Below are positions 34,257 through 43,138 of a stretch of DNA of 64,000 nucleotides, piece by piece. The position numbers were made by a program, and so were the translations under genes. The stretch is from Pseudoalteromonas sp. GCY. Its GTDB lineage: Bacteria > Pseudomonadota > Gammaproteobacteria > Enterobacterales > Alteromonadaceae. The notes beneath the pieces were generated by a model, which had not been told where the DNA came from, searched no databases, and saw only the letters and a list, made by a program, of their open reading frames with translations. The stretch lies in NCBI RefSeq assembly GCF_016695175.1, contig NZ_CP068023.1, forward strand, positions 43,501 through 107,500, in the 5' to 3' direction. Each line of letters begins with the position of its first letter. The stretch's first letter is position 1.

Positions 34257-35180
34257 TTACTCGTCTTTTTGCTTTTTCGCTCTTGGGTGAGCGCTATCAT
34301 ACACTTTTGCTAAGTGTTGAAAATCTAAATGGGTGTAGACCTGAGTGGCTGATAAGCTGGCATGCCCAAGCATCTCTTGTACCGCGCGCAAGTCACCGCT
34401 GGATTCTAGCATGTGGCTGGCGAACGAGTGCCTCAGTTTATGGGGGTGAATAGGTGTACTAACCCCTTGTTTCAGACCCCATTCTTTCATTCTTGCGCGG
34501 ACATGGCGAGGACTGATCCGGCGCTTTAATTTGCTCACAAAAAGCGCAGATTCTTCCAACGTTGCAAATTGCGGCCTTATTTTGAGCCAATCAGCTAGCG
34601 CGTTTAGCGCTTTGCCGCCGACAGGCACAACACGCTCCTTGCCGCCTTTACCAAGCACGCGTATTTCACCGTCTTTGACATCCAATAGGTTTGCACCAAC
34701 CAACTCGCTTAATCGCAAACCACTAGAGTACATTAATTCCATCATGGCTTTGTCACGAATGGCAAGCGCATCATCTGCCTGAATTTCCAGAAGTTGTCCC
34801 ATTTGGTCAACATCAAGGTTCTTTGGGAGTGGCTTTTGAAACTTAGGCCCTCGGATCCCTTGCGCGGGATTGACGACAGCCTGTTGCGATTGTGACTTGA
34901 GCTTGAGAAATTTATATAAGCTCCGAATACAACTGAGCTTAAGGTTGATGGTTCTTGGGCTGTAATTTTGACCACGAAGCTTCATGCTGTAGCGGCGGAT
35001 TTGCTCGCCACTGACTTCAAGCCAAGAAGAGGCGTGGTCACTAAAATACTGCGCTGCTTGGAGCAGCTGAGTGTTGTATTGAGTTAGTGTATGTTCTGAG
35101 TAGTGCTTTTCGTGGCGCAAGTGTGCCATAAAGGCGGTTACTGGTTGCGTCCAATCTTCCGATAGTGGTGTTAGGCTCAT
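34257..35180 (-). CDS. xerC: Site-specific tyrosine recombinase XerC
   Basis: The 307-residue recombinase has a SAM-like N-terminal domain and a catalytic domain with Arg155 (SSGLRLSEL), Lys178 (GKGGKER), His247-x-x-Arg250 (HPHKLRHSFA), His273 (LGHASLSATQ) and Tyr282 (VYTHLD). All catalytic residues are present. With XerD it resolves chromosome dimers at dif during division. It follows dapF and DUF484, with its start overlapping the DUF484 stop by 4 bases (ATGA) and yigB directly after, the same order as in E. coli. Confidence 0.96.
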   Translation of the reverse strand: MSLTPLSEDWTQPVTAFMAHLRHEKHYSEHTLTQYNTQLLQAAQYFSDHASSWLEVSGEQIRRYSMKLRGQNYSPRTINLKLSCIRSLYKFLKLKSQSQQAVVNPAQGIRGPKFQKPLPKNLDVDQMGQLLEIQADDALAIRDKAMMELMYSSGLRLSELVGANLLDVKDGEIRVLGKGGKERVVPVGGKALNALADWLKIRPQFATLEESALFVSKLKRRISPRHVRARMKEWGLKQGVSTPIHPHKLRHSFASHMLESSGDLRAVQEMLGHASLSATQVYTHLDFQHLAKVYDSAHPRAKKQKDE

Positions 35181-35803
35181 GCCAGCGCTTCGAGCTTAAG
35201 CGATAATGTTTGAATAAAAGCCGTGATCAACATATTGTCATGTTGTGGCGAAAAGTGCTCTGGTGAGTGGCTGGCAAAGGCCAGAATAAAGCGACCTTTG
35301 TCTGACGCATCAACGCGGTAAAGTGCTACCGATCCTACTTCAATATCGGCAAACAAGAGTTCAGCTTGTGACTGACTGAGTCGTCCTAAGTAGCAGTTGT
35401 TACTGCTCAGTTTAGCTGACACTAGTTCCAAAAGCGTATCATCGATGTTGATGAGTTTACATGCTTGGATGTCCGGGTGGTCCTCAAAGCGCTGTGCTAA
35501 CGTATGATTGATAGCACTCAACTCAGTACAACGCATGATAGCCAATTGGCATTCACTCAATTGCTTGAAAACCAGCTCGTTGGCTTTTGCATAATGGACC
35601 ATGTCTTTGATCTGCTGCTGTAGTGAGTTGACTTCGTCGCGGAGCATCCGCTGCTGGTGCAAAGCAAGGTTTGGGAGCCCTTGCTGCTGGTGGTGTAGCT
35701 GCAAATCCAATAGCACATAAGGGTGTCTGAGCAAAAAATCAGGATGCTTGCGCAGGTACTCAATGACTAATTGTTCAGTTGAATTTGCTTCTTTTATGGT
35801 CAT
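35177..35803 (-). CDS. DUF484 family protein (between dapF and xerC)
   Basis: The 208-residue protein is the usual DUF484 member found between dapF and xerC. It opens [29 protein letters not shown], then a helix ([30 protein letters not shown]) and a GAF-like C-terminal part ([24 protein letters not shown]). Its function is unknown. It overlaps both neighbours by 4 bases, so dapF, DUF484 and xerC are translationally coupled. Confidence 0.92.
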   Translation of the reverse strand: MTIKEANSTEQLVIEYLRKHPDFLLRHPYVLLDLQLHHQQQGLPNLALHQQRMLRDEVNSLQQQIKDMVHYAKANELVFKQLSECQLAIMRCTELSAINHTLAQRFEDHPDIQACKLINIDDTLLELVSAKLSSNNCYLGRLSQSQAELLFADIEVGSVALYRVDASDKGRFILAFASHSPEHFSPQHDNMLITAFIQTLSLKLEALA

Positions 35804-36630
35804 ATTGCGATTTGCCCGTCAAAAACATGCTCCGCCGGTCCGGTCATTTTCACTACTTGACCTTGACCGCCCCAACGTACCTGAAGACTGCCACCTGGTA
35901 GGTCGACCCTAACGGTTTCCTCTAACTTGCCTTGCATTATGCCAGCAACAACAGCGGCACATGCACCAGTCCCACAGGCAAGCGTTTCGCCAGCGCCGCG
36001 CTCCCATACACGTAGCTTAACGTATTCACGAGAAATCACTTCCATAAAGCCAATATTGGCCTTTTGTGGGAAACGTTCGTGGTGTTCAAGGAGTGGTCCA
36101 AGTGTAGCTACCTCAGCGGTTTCTACGCTATCGACAATAATCACGCCATGAGGATTGCCCATAGAAACCGCGCTACAAAACACCGTATGTTCTTCCGCTC
36201 TTAAAATATAGGTGTTTTCTTGTTTGTTTGCACGAAACGGAATGGCTTGTGGGTTAAAGTTTGGTTTGCCCATATTCACGGTAACTTGGCCGTCTTTTTC
36301 GGTATAAAGGGTGATATTGCCGCCCTTTGTAGAGACACAAACCTTGTGTTTGTTCGTTAAGCCCTTCATTCGCACAAAACGAGCAAAACATCGAGCACCG
36401 TTACCACACTGCTCAACTTCGTTACCATCCGCATTGAAAATACGATAATGAAAATCTAAGTCCGGGGAATAAGGCGCTTCAACCATCAACAGCTGATCAA
36501 AGCCAATTCCAAAGTGGCGATCTGCTAACTTCTTAATTTGGTCTCGAGACAAAAACACATTTTGGGTGACATTATCTATCACCACAAAGTCGTTGCCTAA
36601 ACCATGCATTTTTGAAAAGTTTATAAACAT
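35800..36630 (-). CDS. dapF: Diaminopimelate epimerase
   Basis: The 276-residue enzyme interconverts LL- and meso-diaminopimelate for lysine and peptidoglycan synthesis. Its two catalytic cysteines are Cys75 in EQCGNGARC and Cys219 in LACGTGAC, both intact. It starts with [15 protein letters not shown], the family opening. It is the second enzyme gene in the block after lysA, though a 127-base structured gap separates them. The stop overlaps the DUF484 start by 4 bases. Confidence 0.96.
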   Translation of the reverse strand: MFINFSKMHGLGNDFVVIDNVTQNVFLSRDQIKKLADRHFGIGFDQLLMVEAPYSPDLDFHYRIFNADGNEVEQCGNGARCFARFVRMKGLTNKHKVCVSTKGGNITLYTEKDGQVTVNMGKPNFNPQAIPFRANKQENTYILRAEEHTVFCSAVSMGNPHGVIIVDSVETAEVATLGPLLEHHERFPQKANIGFMEVISREYVKLRVWERGAGETLACGTGACAAVVAGIMQGKLEETVRVDLPGGSLQVRWGGQGQVVKMTGPAEHVFDGQIAI

Positions 36631-36646
36631 AGAGTGGTTATCTTTT

Positions 36647-36740
36647 GGTATAAAACCATGGCCTCACTTTGCTAATACTTTGCCATGGATACCTCGACTA
36701 GGGAAGCTGCTTGGCATTAAGCCTTGTTTTGCATCCCTAG
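36647..36740 (-). other. Structured lysA-dapF intergenic segment
   Basis: Two inverted repeats occupy this short gap. GGTAT-AAAA-CCATGGC (36647-36662) pairs with GCCATGGATACC (36682-36693) apart from an AAAA bulge, and CTAGGGA (36698-36704) pairs with TCCCTAG (36734-36740). Nothing codes here. The arrangement could slow transcription, end lysA messages or stabilise dapF mRNA. Confidence 0.45.
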
Positions 36741-36757
36741 GACGTATCCAAGTCGGA

Positions 36758-38011
36758 TTATTGTGGCAGTAGTTGCTCAAATTGCCACAGAGATTCTAAC
36801 GGCTCTCTTTGGCGGATTAGATGGTGTTGGTTGTTATCAACCATGACCTCAGCACAGCGGGGACGTGAGTTGTAATTTGAACTCATGGTAAAGCCATACG
36901 CGCCTGCACTGCGCTGTACTAATAAGTCACCAGCCTTAATTTTAAGTACCCGGTCTTTACCTAGAAAGTCACCCGTTTCACATACTGGACCAACCACGTC
37001 GTAATTTATCGCGTCAACGTCGTCTCGCGGTGTGACTGGCACGATATTTTGCCAAGCCTGATAAAGCGATGGTCGCAGCATGTCGTTCATGCCAGCATCA
37101 ACAATGGCAAAATGCTTATGCTCGGTTGGCTTAATAAATTCTACTTTAGTCACCAGCACACCGGCATTGGCAGCAATCGCACGACCAGGCTCAAAAATGA
37201 GCTCTAGATCATTGAACTGCGCCAATCGTGCTTTAATCTCTGCAGCGTAAGCACTCGGATGTGGCGGTTTTTCACCGTCATAAGGCACGCCAAGACCGCC
37301 ACCAATATCGAGATGATGTAAGTAAATTCCCGCTTTTTCAAGTTGAGAAATTAGGGCCAGCACTTTATCTAAAGCCGCTAAAAATGGATTAACCTCAACC
37401 AACTGAGAGCCGATGTGGAAGTCGATCCCAACCACTTTTAAACCCGGTAGTGCATAAGCGAGCTGGTAAACATCAAATGCGGCTTTGATATCAATACCAA
37501 ATTTGTTCTCTTTTAACCCAGTTGAAATATAGGGGTGAGTTTTTGCATCGATATCTGGGTTTACACGCAATGAAATTGGCGCAATCTTATCCAGTTTGGT
37601 TGCCACTTCACTGATACGGTGAAGCTCTGCAATCGACTCAACATTAAAGCATTTAATACCAGTCTCAAGCGCAAACGCGATTTCATCTTCCGTTTTCGCA
37701 ACACCAGAAAAAACGACTTTTTGGGGATCTCCCCCTGCTTTTAGCACTCGCGCAAGTTCACCCTTCGACACAATATCAAAACCAGAACCAAGCTGAGCCA
37801 AGACGTTCAACACGGCGATATTTGAATTCGCCTTTACTGCGTAACACACTAAGTGGGGATGACCGGCTGCGGCGTCCGTAAAAGCGTGATAATGCCGCGC
37901 TAAAGTCTTCTTCGAGTAGACATAGCAGGGAGTGCCATATTGCTCGGCGATTGTGGTTATGGCGACATCTTCAGCGAATAGTTCGCCATCTTGATAATTG
38001 AAATAATCCAT
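36758..38011 (-). CDS. lysA: Diaminopimelate decarboxylase
   Basis: The 417-residue PLP enzyme decarboxylates meso-diaminopimelate to lysine. The Schiff-base lysine is Lys60 in YAVKANSN, with the glycine-rich HLDIGGGLGVPY phosphate loop and the active-site block GPVCETGDFLG. It is alanine-racemase-like fold III. Its start lies one base after the lptM stop, and it is followed by dapF. The opening MDYFNYQDGELFAEDV is typical for the family. Confidence 0.96.
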   Translation of the reverse strand: MDYFNYQDGELFAEDVAITTIAEQYGTPCYVYSKKTLARHYHAFTDAAAGHPHLVCYAVKANSNIAVLNVLAQLGSGFDIVSKGELARVLKAGGDPQKVVFSGVAKTEDEIAFALETGIKCFNVESIAELHRISEVATKLDKIAPISLRVNPDIDAKTHPYISTGLKENKFGIDIKAAFDVYQLAYALPGLKVVGIDFHIGSQLVEVNPFLAALDKVLALISQLEKAGIYLHHLDIGGGLGVPYDGEKPPHPSAYAAEIKARLAQFNDLELIFEPGRAIAANAGVLVTKVEFIKPTEHKHFAIVDAGMNDMLRPSLYQAWQNIVPVTPRDDVDAINYDVVGPVCETGDFLGKDRVLKIKAGDLLVQRSAGAYGFTMSSNYNSRPRCAEVMVDNNQHHLIRQREPLESLWQFEQLLPQ

Positions 38012-38012
38012 T

Positions 38013-38189
38013 TTAACGCTCCTGTTGTTCTGCTTCAGGCTGGTTTGCTTGTGCTGCTTTCGGTTGGTTTGGTTTTTTAGCCTGTTGTTCAGGCAAATAA
38101 AGCGGACCGCTTTGACCGCAACCCGATAATCCGATTAAAGTAGTAAAAACAAGTGCCGTTACGCTAAATTTATAAGGTGTCGCTTTCAT
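38013..38189 (-). CDS. lptM: Small lipoprotein LptM (YifL)
   Basis: This 58-residue frame starts at ATG 38189 and has a signal peptide with a lipobox LSGC (Cys24), followed at once by GQSGPLYLP, the diagnostic LptM sequence, and a Gln/Lys/Pro/Ala-rich tail. LptM helps the LPS translocon LptD mature in the outer membrane. The stop is one base from lysA, so lptM-lysA-dapF-DUF484-xerC-yigB form a run, and cyaY is divergent as in E. coli. Confidence 0.92.
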   Translation of the reverse strand: MKATPYKFSVTALVFTTLIGLSGCGQSGPLYLPEQQAKKPNQPKAAQANQPEAEQQER

Positions 38190-38344
38190 TAGATAATTCG
38201 TGTCAGTGCCTTTATAATCGCAGAGTAACAGAATTGATAAAAAAAGCAGCTTTTCGCTATTGAAATTTCGTCTTCATCAAATTGCTCAAATAGCGAGTTA
38301 AGCTTAGGCACCATGCCGCAGTGCGTCAGTAAGAGGAAATCACG

Positions 38345-38665
38345 ATGACAGAAAGTGAATATCATGAGTTAGCCGATGCGCTAATGTTGACTATTGAAGA
38401 GCAGATCGATGATTGTGACGCTGATTTAGATTACGAATCAGCATCGGGAATTCTAGAGATTATTTTCCCTGACAAGAGCAAAATTGTTATCAACAAACAA
38501 GCACCATTACACCAAGTCTGGGTGGCGACTAAGTTTAATGGTCATCACTTTGAATTGCGTGGGGAACAGTGGATTGATAATCGCTCAGGTGCTGAGTTTT
38601 GGCAATTTATGAGCGATGCGGCGACTAAACAAGCAAATATCGCAATAGAGTGGCAGCACGATTAA
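38345..38665 (+). CDS. cyaY: Iron donor/frataxin homologue CyaY
   Basis: The 106-residue protein has the acidic first helix ([22 protein letters not shown]) and the frataxin strands ending with [24 protein letters not shown]. CyaY binds iron on the acidic ridge and modulates the IscS cysteine desulfurase in Fe-S assembly. AGAGGA upstream supports ATG 38345. It is divergent from lptM-lysA and its stop overlaps the next start by one base. Confidence 0.95.
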   Translation: MTESEYHELADALMLTIEEQIDDCDADLDYESASGILEIIFPDKSKIVINKQAPLHQVWVATKFNGHHFELRGEQWIDNRSGAEFWQFMSDAATKQANIAIEWQHD

Positions 38666-39321
38666 TGTTGGAGTTTGTAGATTATCCTGCCAAAGGACAA
38701 CATAAAGCGAGTATTATTTGGCTCCATGGTTTGGGCGATTCAGGTAACGGCTTTTTACCCATTGCATCTGAGTTAAACCTACCTGACGAATTGGGTGTAC
38801 ACTTTATTTTTCCACATGCACCAGAGCAACCGGTCACTATAAATGGTGGCATGGTGATGCGTGCATGGTATGACATTAAATCATTTGATCTGGATAAAAG
38901 AGCGGATGAGCAAGGTGTGCGAGACTCATCAGCTCAGGTTGAAGCGTTAATTCAGGCACAGTTAGATAAAGGTATTCCAGCTAACCGTATTATCCTAGCT
39001 GGTTTTTCTCAAGGGGGCGTGATTGCGCTCCATCTTGCGCCGCGTTTAACTGTTAAATTGGCTGGTGTCATGGCACTATCAACTTATATGTGTGTGCCTG
39101 AAAAGCTCAGCGTAGAAGCTCAGCAAAGCGAGCTCACTATTTTTATGGCGCATGGCAGTGCTGATCCTGTCGTGCCGATGTTTGCAGGTGAGCACGCATT
39201 TAACACGTTACAACAGCAAGGCTATGAAGTGAGCTGGCAAGACTACCCAATGGAGCATCAGGTATGTCTTGAAGAGTTAAAAGCCATTCGCGCTTGGTTA
39301 ATTACGAGACTAAGCGATTAA
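38665..39321 (+). CDS. Phospholipase/carboxylesterase family alpha/beta hydrolase
   Basis: The 218-residue cytoplasmic hydrolase has the opening IIWLHGLGDSGNGF, the serine elbow GFSQGG, aspartate in HGSADPVVP and histidine in PMEHQVC, so the triad is complete. It is in the acyl-protein thioesterase/carboxylesterase class. The ATG at 38665 shares its A with the cyaY stop (TAATG) and is preferred to the GTG at 38650, where the extra residues do not look like the family. The substrate is a short-chain or acyl ester but is not known. Confidence 0.88.
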   Translation: MLEFVDYPAKGQHKASIIWLHGLGDSGNGFLPIASELNLPDELGVHFIFPHAPEQPVTINGGMVMRAWYDIKSFDLDKRADEQGVRDSSAQVEALIQAQLDKGIPANRIILAGFSQGGVIALHLAPRLTVKLAGVMALSTYMCVPEKLSVEAQQSELTIFMAHGSADPVVPMFAGEHAFNTLQQQGYEVSWQDYPMEHQVCLEELKAIRAWLITRLSD

Positions 39322-39366
39322 TATTAAGTGGTATAAGGTACTGGTGACAGATACAGGAGCAAAGCA

Positions 39367-40278
39367 ATGTCACAAAAGATTGTCATAAAAACGTCGGTGA
39401 GTAAGCAACCCTCAGAGCCCTCAGCGGTGACCTATCAATGGCACTGGAAACGCATTTTTATGGCAACGGCAGCATTTGCTGGCATTGCAACCGTGGGTGT
39501 TTATGGTGTCGTGGATAACGTTAACGCAGATGAAGATGATGTCCAAGTGACAGTACCTATGCATGCCACCATTGCGAAAACCGATACATCGCTGAATGAT
39601 TCTCCTGCATTAGTAGACTCTAATGAGGAGCTTGAGGGCGAAAGTGCTGATGTATCGCCCGATACCGCTTTAGCGACGCCCGAACTTACCCCAGTTGGTG
39701 CCGCGACGACCTCAATAGAGGTCGCTCAAGTCATTGCGTTAGACCAAGTGCAACAACAAACTTCTGAAGAAACAGAAACAGAAACAGAAACAGAAACAGA
39801 AACAGAAACAGAAACAGAAACAGAAACAGAAACAGAAACAGAAACAGAAACAGAAACAGAAGTAATGGCTGAAGCTAAAAATCAATTTGATGCTGAAGCG
39901 CGCATAGCCAGTGTCGCGCTAGGAGCAAAAATAGACACGCAATTTATCAGCCGCGCTGTGCTTACTACGATGATTGACGACCGCGAACCAACAAACGTGT
40001 TAAAAGACGTGATCGCGACAACTCAGTTTAGTGACAAGCTCTACTTTTTCACCGAAGTACATGCGCTTAAAGATCAAGTGGTGTCGCACCTGTGGTTTCA
40101 TCAAGACGAGTTGATGGCAGAAGTGGAGCTGCCGATCCAAGCCGCGCGCTACCGTACTTATTCAAGTAAGAACGTCATGCCGAGTCAAACCGGGGATTGG
40201 CGTGTTGAGGTGGTGACGCAGTCTGGACAACTGCTTGCCCAAAAGACGTTCCGCATTGTGGACAACAGTCAGCAATAA
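39367..40278 (+). CDS. DUF2914 domain membrane protein with Glu-Thr repeat
   Basis: The 303-residue protein has a cytoplasmic basic N-terminus, one membrane helix (about residues 32-52, RIFMATAAFAGIATVGVYGVV), a long acidic linker containing about 15 Glu-Thr repeats near 134-165 and a C-terminal DUF2914 domain (VSHLWFHQDELMAEVELPI...GDWRVEVVTQSGQLLAQKTFRIV). The domain is probably periplasmic; its function is not known. AGGAG at good spacing supports ATG 39367. Upstream of hemC and in the same direction but 103 bases away. The repeat is made of GAAACA units and may vary in copy number. Confidence 0.85.
   Translation: MSQKIVIKTSVSKQPSEPSAVTYQWHWKRIFMATAAFAGIATVGVYGVVDNVNADEDDVQVTVPMHATIAKTDTSLNDSPALVDSNEELEGESADVSPDTALATPELTPVGAATTSIEVAQVIALDQVQQQTSEETETETETETETETETETETETETETETETEVMAEAKNQFDAEARIASVALGAKIDTQFISRAVLTTMIDDREPTNVLKDVIATTQFSDKLYFFTEVHALKDQVVSHLWFHQDELMAEVELPIQAARYRTYSSKNVMPSQTGDWRVEVVTQSGQLLAQKTFRIVDNSQQ
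39769..39861 (+). repeat. (GAAACA)15 hexanucleotide microsatellite in coding sequence
   Basis: Fifteen perfect tandem copies of GAAACA followed by a half unit (GAA) run from 39769 to 39861. Each unit encodes Glu-Thr, so gains or losses stay in frame and lengthen or shorten the acidic linker of the DUF2914 protein. Slipped-strand mispairing is expected in such arrays. Confidence 0.97.
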
Positions 40279-40381
40279 TCTTACACGCAGTATTGTGTAT
40301 GGCAGCACGCGACTGACTGCCATCACCACATAGTTAACTCTTTGCAGCGGCAATAACGCTGTAATAAAAGAAAGGCAAATC

Positions 40382-41320
40382 ATGACAGAACAAGTTTCCA
40401 TATTACGTATTGCAACGCGCAAAAGTGCTTTGGCGCTATGGCAAGCCGAATTTGTGAAGGCAGAGCTTGAAAAACACCATGCGAATCTAAAAGTAGAGCT
40501 CGTGCCGATGTCGACTAAAGGCGACAAGATCTTAGATACACCACTGGCAAAAATTGGCGGTAAAGGGTTGTTCGTCAAAGAGCTTGAGCAGGCCATGCTA
40601 GAAGGGCGCGCAGATATTGCGGTGCATTCTATGAAAGATGTACCAGTTGATTTCCCAGAGGGGCTAGAGCTGCATACTATTTGTGAACGTGAAGACCCAA
40701 GGGACGCGTTTGTGTCTAATACTTATACCTCACTTGCAGAGTTGCCTGAGGGCGCTGTGGTTGGCACATCAAGCCTGCGTCGCCAATGTCAAATTCGAGC
40801 AGCGCGTCCGGACTTAGTCATTAAGGATTTACGTGGTAATGTGAATACTCGCCTAGCCAAGCTCGATGCGGGTGAGTTTGATGCCATTATTTTGGCCGCA
40901 GCGGGACTCATCCGTTTAGAAATGGTGGATAGAATCGCAAGTTATATTGAACCTGAAGCTTCATTACCGGCCAATGGTCAAGGTGCTGTCGGCATCGAAT
41001 GTCGTAGCGATGATGCTCAAACCAAAGCATTCCTCGCTCCACTGGAGCACACTGATACGCGTATTCGTGTACTTGCCGAGCGGGCAATGAACCGCCGTTT
41101 GGAAGGGGGGTGTCAGGTTCCTATCGGTGCTTACGCAGAAGTCTCGGGCGATCAGGTGCACTTGCGCGGCTTAGTGGGCGCTGTTGATGGCAGCGAAATC
41201 TTGCGCGGCGAATGCTCAGGTACGGTTGCAGAGGCCGAGCAACTTGGAATTCAATTGGCAGAATCATTACTTGCGCAAGGTGCAGATAAAATTCTTGCTG
41301 AGGTTTATAGGGACGCTTAA
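40382..41320 (+). CDS. hemC: Hydroxymethylbilane synthase (porphobilinogen deaminase)
   Basis: The 312-residue enzyme joins four porphobilinogens. The dipyrromethane-cofactor cysteine is Cys244 in [11 protein letters not shown]. Family blocks include [30 protein letters not shown] and [13 protein letters not shown]. Length is typical. The stop is followed at once by the hemD start (41321), so the genes are coupled. It is the first enzyme in this haem block, and the DUF2914 gene lies upstream. Confidence 0.97.
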   Translation: MTEQVSILRIATRKSALALWQAEFVKAELEKHHANLKVELVPMSTKGDKILDTPLAKIGGKGLFVKELEQAMLEGRADIAVHSMKDVPVDFPEGLELHTICEREDPRDAFVSNTYTSLAELPEGAVVGTSSLRRQCQIRAARPDLVIKDLRGNVNTRLAKLDAGEFDAIILAAAGLIRLEMVDRIASYIEPEASLPANGQGAVGIECRSDDAQTKAFLAPLEHTDTRIRVLAERAMNRRLEGGCQVPIGAYAEVSGDQVHLRGLVGAVDGSEILRGECSGTVAEAEQLGIQLAESLLAQGADKILAEVYRDA

Positions 41321-43138
41321 ATGAAAGTTGTGCTAACTCGACCCGTTGGCAAATCAGAACCTTTATCTGAGTTACTGACACAGCAGCAAATTAGCTCTGT
41401 GATTTGCCCAGTATTGCAGCTTAATGAAGTGGCGGTGAGTGACACCGCCAAAGCAATGATAAGCGAAGCTGAGTTAGCTATTTTTGTCTCGCCGGATGCG
41501 GTGCGATACTTTCACCAACTAGAAGTACCATTAGCCGGACATTGTGCAGCTTTTGCTGTTGGCGAAGGCACGGCAGATGCTATCCTGCACACCCTAAACA
41601 TCAAGGCCAAATACCCCAAACAACCTGATTCCGAAGGCTTGCTTGCACTCCCGCAGCTATCCTCAGTTGAGGGCAAGCGTGTATTATTGGTCAAAGGGAA
41701 AGGCGGGCGTCCCGTCATTGCACAAACCTTAAAAGCACGGGGTGCTATTCTTGACAGTCTGGTGGTTTATGAGCGTGTTGCAGTAAAAGACAATGCAGAT
41801 GGCTGGTTAGACCACTGGCGAAGCCAACAGATTGAAGGTATAGTCATTACCAGTAATAGTGCAGCGGATGCGATTTTTAATACGCAGTCGTCAGCAAGTA
41901 AAGATTGGTTGGCTCAGCGCACTTTCTTTGTTGTGAGCCAACGTATTGCTGAGCATGTACAGCAATACTATAACATCAAACAGTCTCAAATTGTGGTATG
42001 TCATGGCCCTGATAATCGTGCCATCGCAGGGAGTATCATCGACTATACCAAGCAGCAAGGGCGCAAAATGACTCAGTCTGAATCGCAAACAAAGAATACA
42101 AATCCTCAGCAAGCTGCAAAAACAGCAGAGCAAACCGTAACGCCACATCACGCGAAGGCCGGTGTGAGTAAGGTTGCGCTCTTTGCGTTATTGGTGGCGT
42201 TGGGTAGTGGCGCTGGTGCTGGCTATGTCTATTTGCAACAGCAACAACAGTTGCAACAAGCGTTGCTAGCTAACCAAGCGATTAACGCTGAAAATCAGCT
42301 ACTAAACACGCAGCTGAGTGGCGCTAAATCGCAACTTCAGCGAGTAGAAAAAGTGCTTGATTCGCTGCAAGACAATGTCGCAAAGCGATTGGCTGAGCAG
42401 CAACAGCATGTGGAAACTCAGCTAACGCAGACGCTTGCCAAGGCGCAGCAGCAAGTAAGCGGAGCAGTGGCCTCTGAGGCGCTGTATTTACAGCGCCTTG
42501 CTGCATTTAAGGTTGCGGCAGAGCAAGATTATCTTGGTGCAATCGCTATCCTTCAGCGCTTGCAAGAGAGCTTAGAGTCTGAGTCCAACACGGCTGCTGT
42601 TAAGCAGGCGATTGCTAAAGACATTGCCGCTTTGAAGGCCTTGCCTAAGCCGCAAACGGAGTCACTTTACTTTGAGCTTCATGGTTTATTGTCTCAAGTT
42701 GATACGCTAGCGATCAAAACCAAGCAAATTCCGCAAAAGGCAGCGAGTGAAGATGCTGCGTTGTCGCAACAGGTTGATGATTGGCAAGCGAACTTAAAGC
42801 GCTCTTGGCGGGGATTGGTTGATGACTTTATTACCATACGTCACCATGATGAAGTGGTGATAGACCCACTCCTAGATAAAAATGAGCAGCTGCTTATACG
42901 CACGCAGCTGCGTGCCTATTTAACCCAAGCACAAACCGCATTAATGGATCAACAAGCGAGCATTTACTTCAGTGCGCTTGATAGTGCGGCCGACACGTTG
43001 GCGCGTTATTTTGATACGCAACACGCGCCTGTGAGCGCGATGCAGCAGGCTTTAAACAAGCTGAGCCGCAGTGAAGTTCAGCGCCAAGAGTCGATTGAGC
43101 TTGCCACCCCAGCAGCAGTAAAAGGGTGGCTAAAATGA
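41321..43138 (+). CDS. hemD: Fused uroporphyrinogen-III synthase (HemD) / HemX membrane protein
   Basis: This 605-residue frame has two halves with no stop between them. Residues 1-249 are HemD (VLTRPVGKSEPLSELL, then ITSNSAADAIF), closing hydroxymethylbilane to uroporphyrinogen III. Residues 250-605 are HemX: a polar start, one membrane helix (VALFALLVALGSGAGAGYVYL), a Gln-rich coiled coil and a periplasmic region. In many relatives hemX is a separate gene. An ATG at 42068 with AAGG seven bases earlier lies exactly at the HemX start, so separate HemX may also be made. The fused form is known in some gammaproteobacteria. HemX may anchor haem enzymes. Confidence 0.88.
   Translation: MKVVLTRPVGKSEPLSELLTQQQISSVICPVLQLNEVAVSDTAKAMISEAELAIFVSPDAVRYFHQLEVPLAGHCAAFAVGEGTADAILHTLNIKAKYPKQPDSEGLLALPQLSSVEGKRVLLVKGKGGRPVIAQTLKARGAILDSLVVYERVAVKDNADGWLDHWRSQQIEGIVITSNSAADAIFNTQSSASKDWLAQRTFFVVSQRIAEHVQQYYNIKQSQIVVCHGPDNRAIAGSIIDYTKQQGRKMTQSESQTKNTNPQQAAKTAEQTVTPHHAKAGVSKVALFALLVALGSGAGAGYVYLQQQQQLQQALLANQAINAENQLLNTQLSGAKSQLQRVEKVLDSLQDNVAKRLAEQQQHVETQLTQTLAKAQQQVSGAVASEALYLQRLAAFKVAAEQDYLGAIAILQRLQESLESESNTAAVKQAIAKDIAALKALPKPQTESLYFELHGLLSQVDTLAIKTKQIPQKAASEDAALSQQVDDWQANLKRSWRGLVDDFITIRHHDEVVIDPLLDKNEQLLIRTQLRAYLTQAQTALMDQQASIYFSALDSAADTLARYFDTQHAPVSAMQQALNKLSRSEVQRQESIELATPAAVKGWLK

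Noticed and set aside
36647..36740. Lysine riboswitch between lysA and dapF
   Set aside because: The segment is too short and lacks the lysine riboswitch core; it lies after lysA rather than before it.
39769..39861. CRISPR array
   Set aside because: The 6-base units are contiguous without spacers and lie in an open reading frame.
41321..43138. Frameshift joining hemD and hemX
   Set aside because: The frame is continuous with normal residues on both sides and fused forms are known; an assembly error cannot be excluded but there is no sign of one.
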